Assembly: GCA_003509845.1 (NCBI GenBank)
Contig: DOMR01000160.1
Span: 1-7,043 of the forward strand
Direction of reading: 5' to 3'
From: Chitinophagaceae bacterium
Lineage (GTDB): Bacteria > Bacteroidota > Bacteroidia > Chitinophagales > Chitinophagaceae
DNA length: 7,043 bases
In this document: piece by piece, positions 5,779 to 7,043 of the stretch
Layout: each line of letters begins with the position of its first letter
Numbering within the stretch: position 1 is the stretch's first letter
Position numbers and translations under genes: made by a program
The notes under the pieces: model-generated
Database searches by the model: none
What the model saw: the letters and a program-made list of their open reading frames with translations, nothing else
Told to the model about the DNA's origin: nothing

Positions 5779-7043
5779 ATGACAAATTATCCAAGTATAT
5801 TTAATGATGTTATTGGTCCAGTGATGCGGGGGCCTTCAAGTTCGCATTGTGCTGCCTCACTTCGTATCGCTAGAATTTGTCGTGATTTGATGGAGGAACA
5901 AATCAAAAATATTGTAATCACCTTTGATCCGAATGGCTCCTTAGCGACTACACATAAAAGTCAAGGATCGGATATGGGTTTGTTTGGTGGATTTTTAGGT
6001 TGGGAGGCTTATGATGAACGTTTGCAAGATTCCGAAAAACATTTAGCCACCGCAGGCATTAATTATGAAATAAAAATTGACGAGCTAGCGGAAAAGCACC
6101 CCAACACTTATCAAATAGTATTGACGAATGATAAGGAAACCAGAGCATTAGTTGCCATTTCAACCGGAGGTGGTATGATTGAGGTGATTAATATCGATGG
6201 AAATAAAGTTTCAATGGCTGGAGATTATTTTGAAACATTAATTTATTGTACCGATGCTACAAGTATCATTAATTATTTAACGGCAACCATCCTATTTGAT
6301 GAAATCACTTTTCATCAAGGCGTTCATTCTTTCATTGAAATTAAATCGCAAAATAGCATTGCTGAAAATATTTGTTATGAAATAAAGCAAATGCCTACAG
6401 TGACTTGTATTAAAGCGATTAATCCTGTACTGCCCATCATGGCACGAAAAAATTTAAAGGTTCCATTTATTACTTGTAATGAAATGATGGAATACAATAA
6501 AGGTAAAAATAAAGCACTCTGGGAGTTGGCGGTTGATTATGAAAGTATCCGTGGCAATATTAGCTCCGCATCCGTAATGGAAAAGATGAAAGCGATTATT
6601 CAAATTATGCGAAGTGCAATTGATACAGGATTAAAAGGGACTAAATATAAGGATCGAATTTTAGGTAGTCAATCCCCTCAGTATAAACAAACATTTGAAG
6701 CGAATCAATTAATTGGCGGCGATGTAATCAATAAAACCATTATGTATGTTTCAGCCATCATGGAGGTGAAAAGTTCCATGGGTGTTATTGTTGCCGCGCC
6801 AACTGCAGGTTCCTGTGGCGGATTACCCGGCGTAGTATTTGGTACTGCCGATTGTATCAATAATAATGAAGATGCTATTATAAAAGCAATGTTATCTGCA
6901 GGGCTTATTGGTGTTTTTATTGCAGCGCACGCAACTTTTGCAGCAGAGGTAGGCGGCTGTATGGCAGAAACGGGTTCAGGGGGTGGAATGGCAGCTGCGG
7001 CGCTTGTTGAAATGAATGGCGGAAGTTTGGAGCAATCAATTGC
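5779..7043 (+). CDS. Iron-sulfur L-serine ammonia-lyase (fused beta-alpha chain), 3' end outside window
   Basis: The frame runs from ATG 5779 off the window end (421 whole codons). It begins 'MTNYPSIFNDVIGPV'. The family converts L-serine to pyruvate and ammonia in the cytoplasm using a [4Fe-4S] cluster. The N-terminal beta domain (about 1-180) carries 'RGPSSSHCAAS' (17-27), the counterpart of E. coli SdaA 'GPSSSHTVG', with Cys24 in place of Thr. A linker-like stretch (about 183-219) could be a degenerate ACT-like fold. The alpha domain starts near 230 ('FITCNEMMEY') and includes 'APTAGSCGGLPGV' (Cys346, aligning with 'TNGACGIVPAV') and 'AEVGGCMAETGSG' (Cys394), the first cluster cysteine. 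The other two ligands, about 42 and 53 residues further on in E. coli SdaA, would fall beyond the window. The start fits because family homology begins within ten residues of it. The spacing to the transporter gene (42 bases, no clear terminator) suggests an operon. An activity on another beta-hydroxy or sulfur amino acid is possible. Confidence 0.88.
   Translation, partial: MTNYPSIFNDVIGPVMRGPSSSHCAASLRIARICRDLMEEQIKNIVITFDPNGSLATTHKSQGSDMGLFGGFLGWEAYDERLQDSEKHLATAGINYEIKIDELAEKHPNTYQIVLTNDKETRALVAISTGGGMIEVINIDGNKVSMAGDYFETLIYCTDATSIINYLTATILFDEITFHQGVHSFIEIKSQNSIAENICYEIKQMPTVTCIKAINPVLPIMARKNLKVPFITCNEMMEYNKGKNKALWELAVDYESIRGNISSASVMEKMKAIIQIMRSAIDTGLKGTKYKDRILGSQSPQYKQTFEANQLIGGDVINKTIMYVSAIMEVKSSMGVIVAAPTAGSCGGLPGVVFGTADCINNNEDAIIKAMLSAGLIGVFIAAHATFAAEVGGCMAETGSGGGMAAAALVEMNGGSLEQSI

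Noticed and set aside
6946..6999. Apparent loss of iron-sulfur cysteines after Cys394 in the serine ammonia-lyase (GSGGG where E. coli SdaA has GVACS)
   Set aside because: The cluster ligands in the family follow a C-x41-C-x10-C pattern starting at the GC(Q/M) cysteine, so the Cys of 'GVAC' is not a ligand and the two missing ligands would lie beyond the window end.

Overview
This AT-rich window (roughly one-third G+C by eye) most probably comes from a member of the Bacteroidota. The evidence is a TonB-plug protein with the C-terminal 'TTLYW' module typical of that phylum, starts without Shine-Dalgarno sequences, a possible TTTG/TAnnTTTG-type promoter, and an exported M20 peptidase. The best guess within the phylum is a Chitinophagaceae/Sphingobacteriales-like organism, but the sequence alone does not settle this. 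All five genes are on the + strand and no intergenic gap exceeds about 170 bases. I see no RNA genes, insertion sequences, CRISPR arrays or attachment sites.

Layout. Bases 1-1764 hold the 3' part of a large surface/periplasmic protein with a macroglobulin-like region, a carboxypeptidase-regulatory-like region, a TonB-receptor plug-like domain and a C-terminal beta module, but no outer-membrane barrel. A hairpin with a T-rich tail overlaps its stop codon. Bases 1837-3261 encode an indoleamine 2,3-dioxygenase (IDO) superfamily protein. Bases 3361-4710 encode a secreted M20-family zinc peptidase of the glutamate-carboxypeptidase (CPG2) type with all metal and catalytic residues present. After a 168-base gap holding a possible promoter and an inverted repeat come a TauE/SafE (TSUP) membrane transporter (4879-5736) and, 42 bases later, the first 421 codons of a fused beta-alpha iron-sulfur L-serine ammonia-lyase (5779 to the window end).

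How they may work together. The last four genes fit a loose amino-acid/peptide catabolism theme: a tryptophan-dioxygenase-like protein, an exported amidohydrolase/peptidase, an exporter and a serine deaminase. Only the transporter and deaminase are close enough to suggest co-transcription. The shared pathway is inference.

Most notable point. In the IDO-family protein, the position that aligns by eye with the proximal heme histidine of animal IDO is a valine (V321), although most of the surrounding family signature is retained. If this alignment holds, the protein either uses another ligand or has a chemistry other than ordinary tryptophan dioxygenation.
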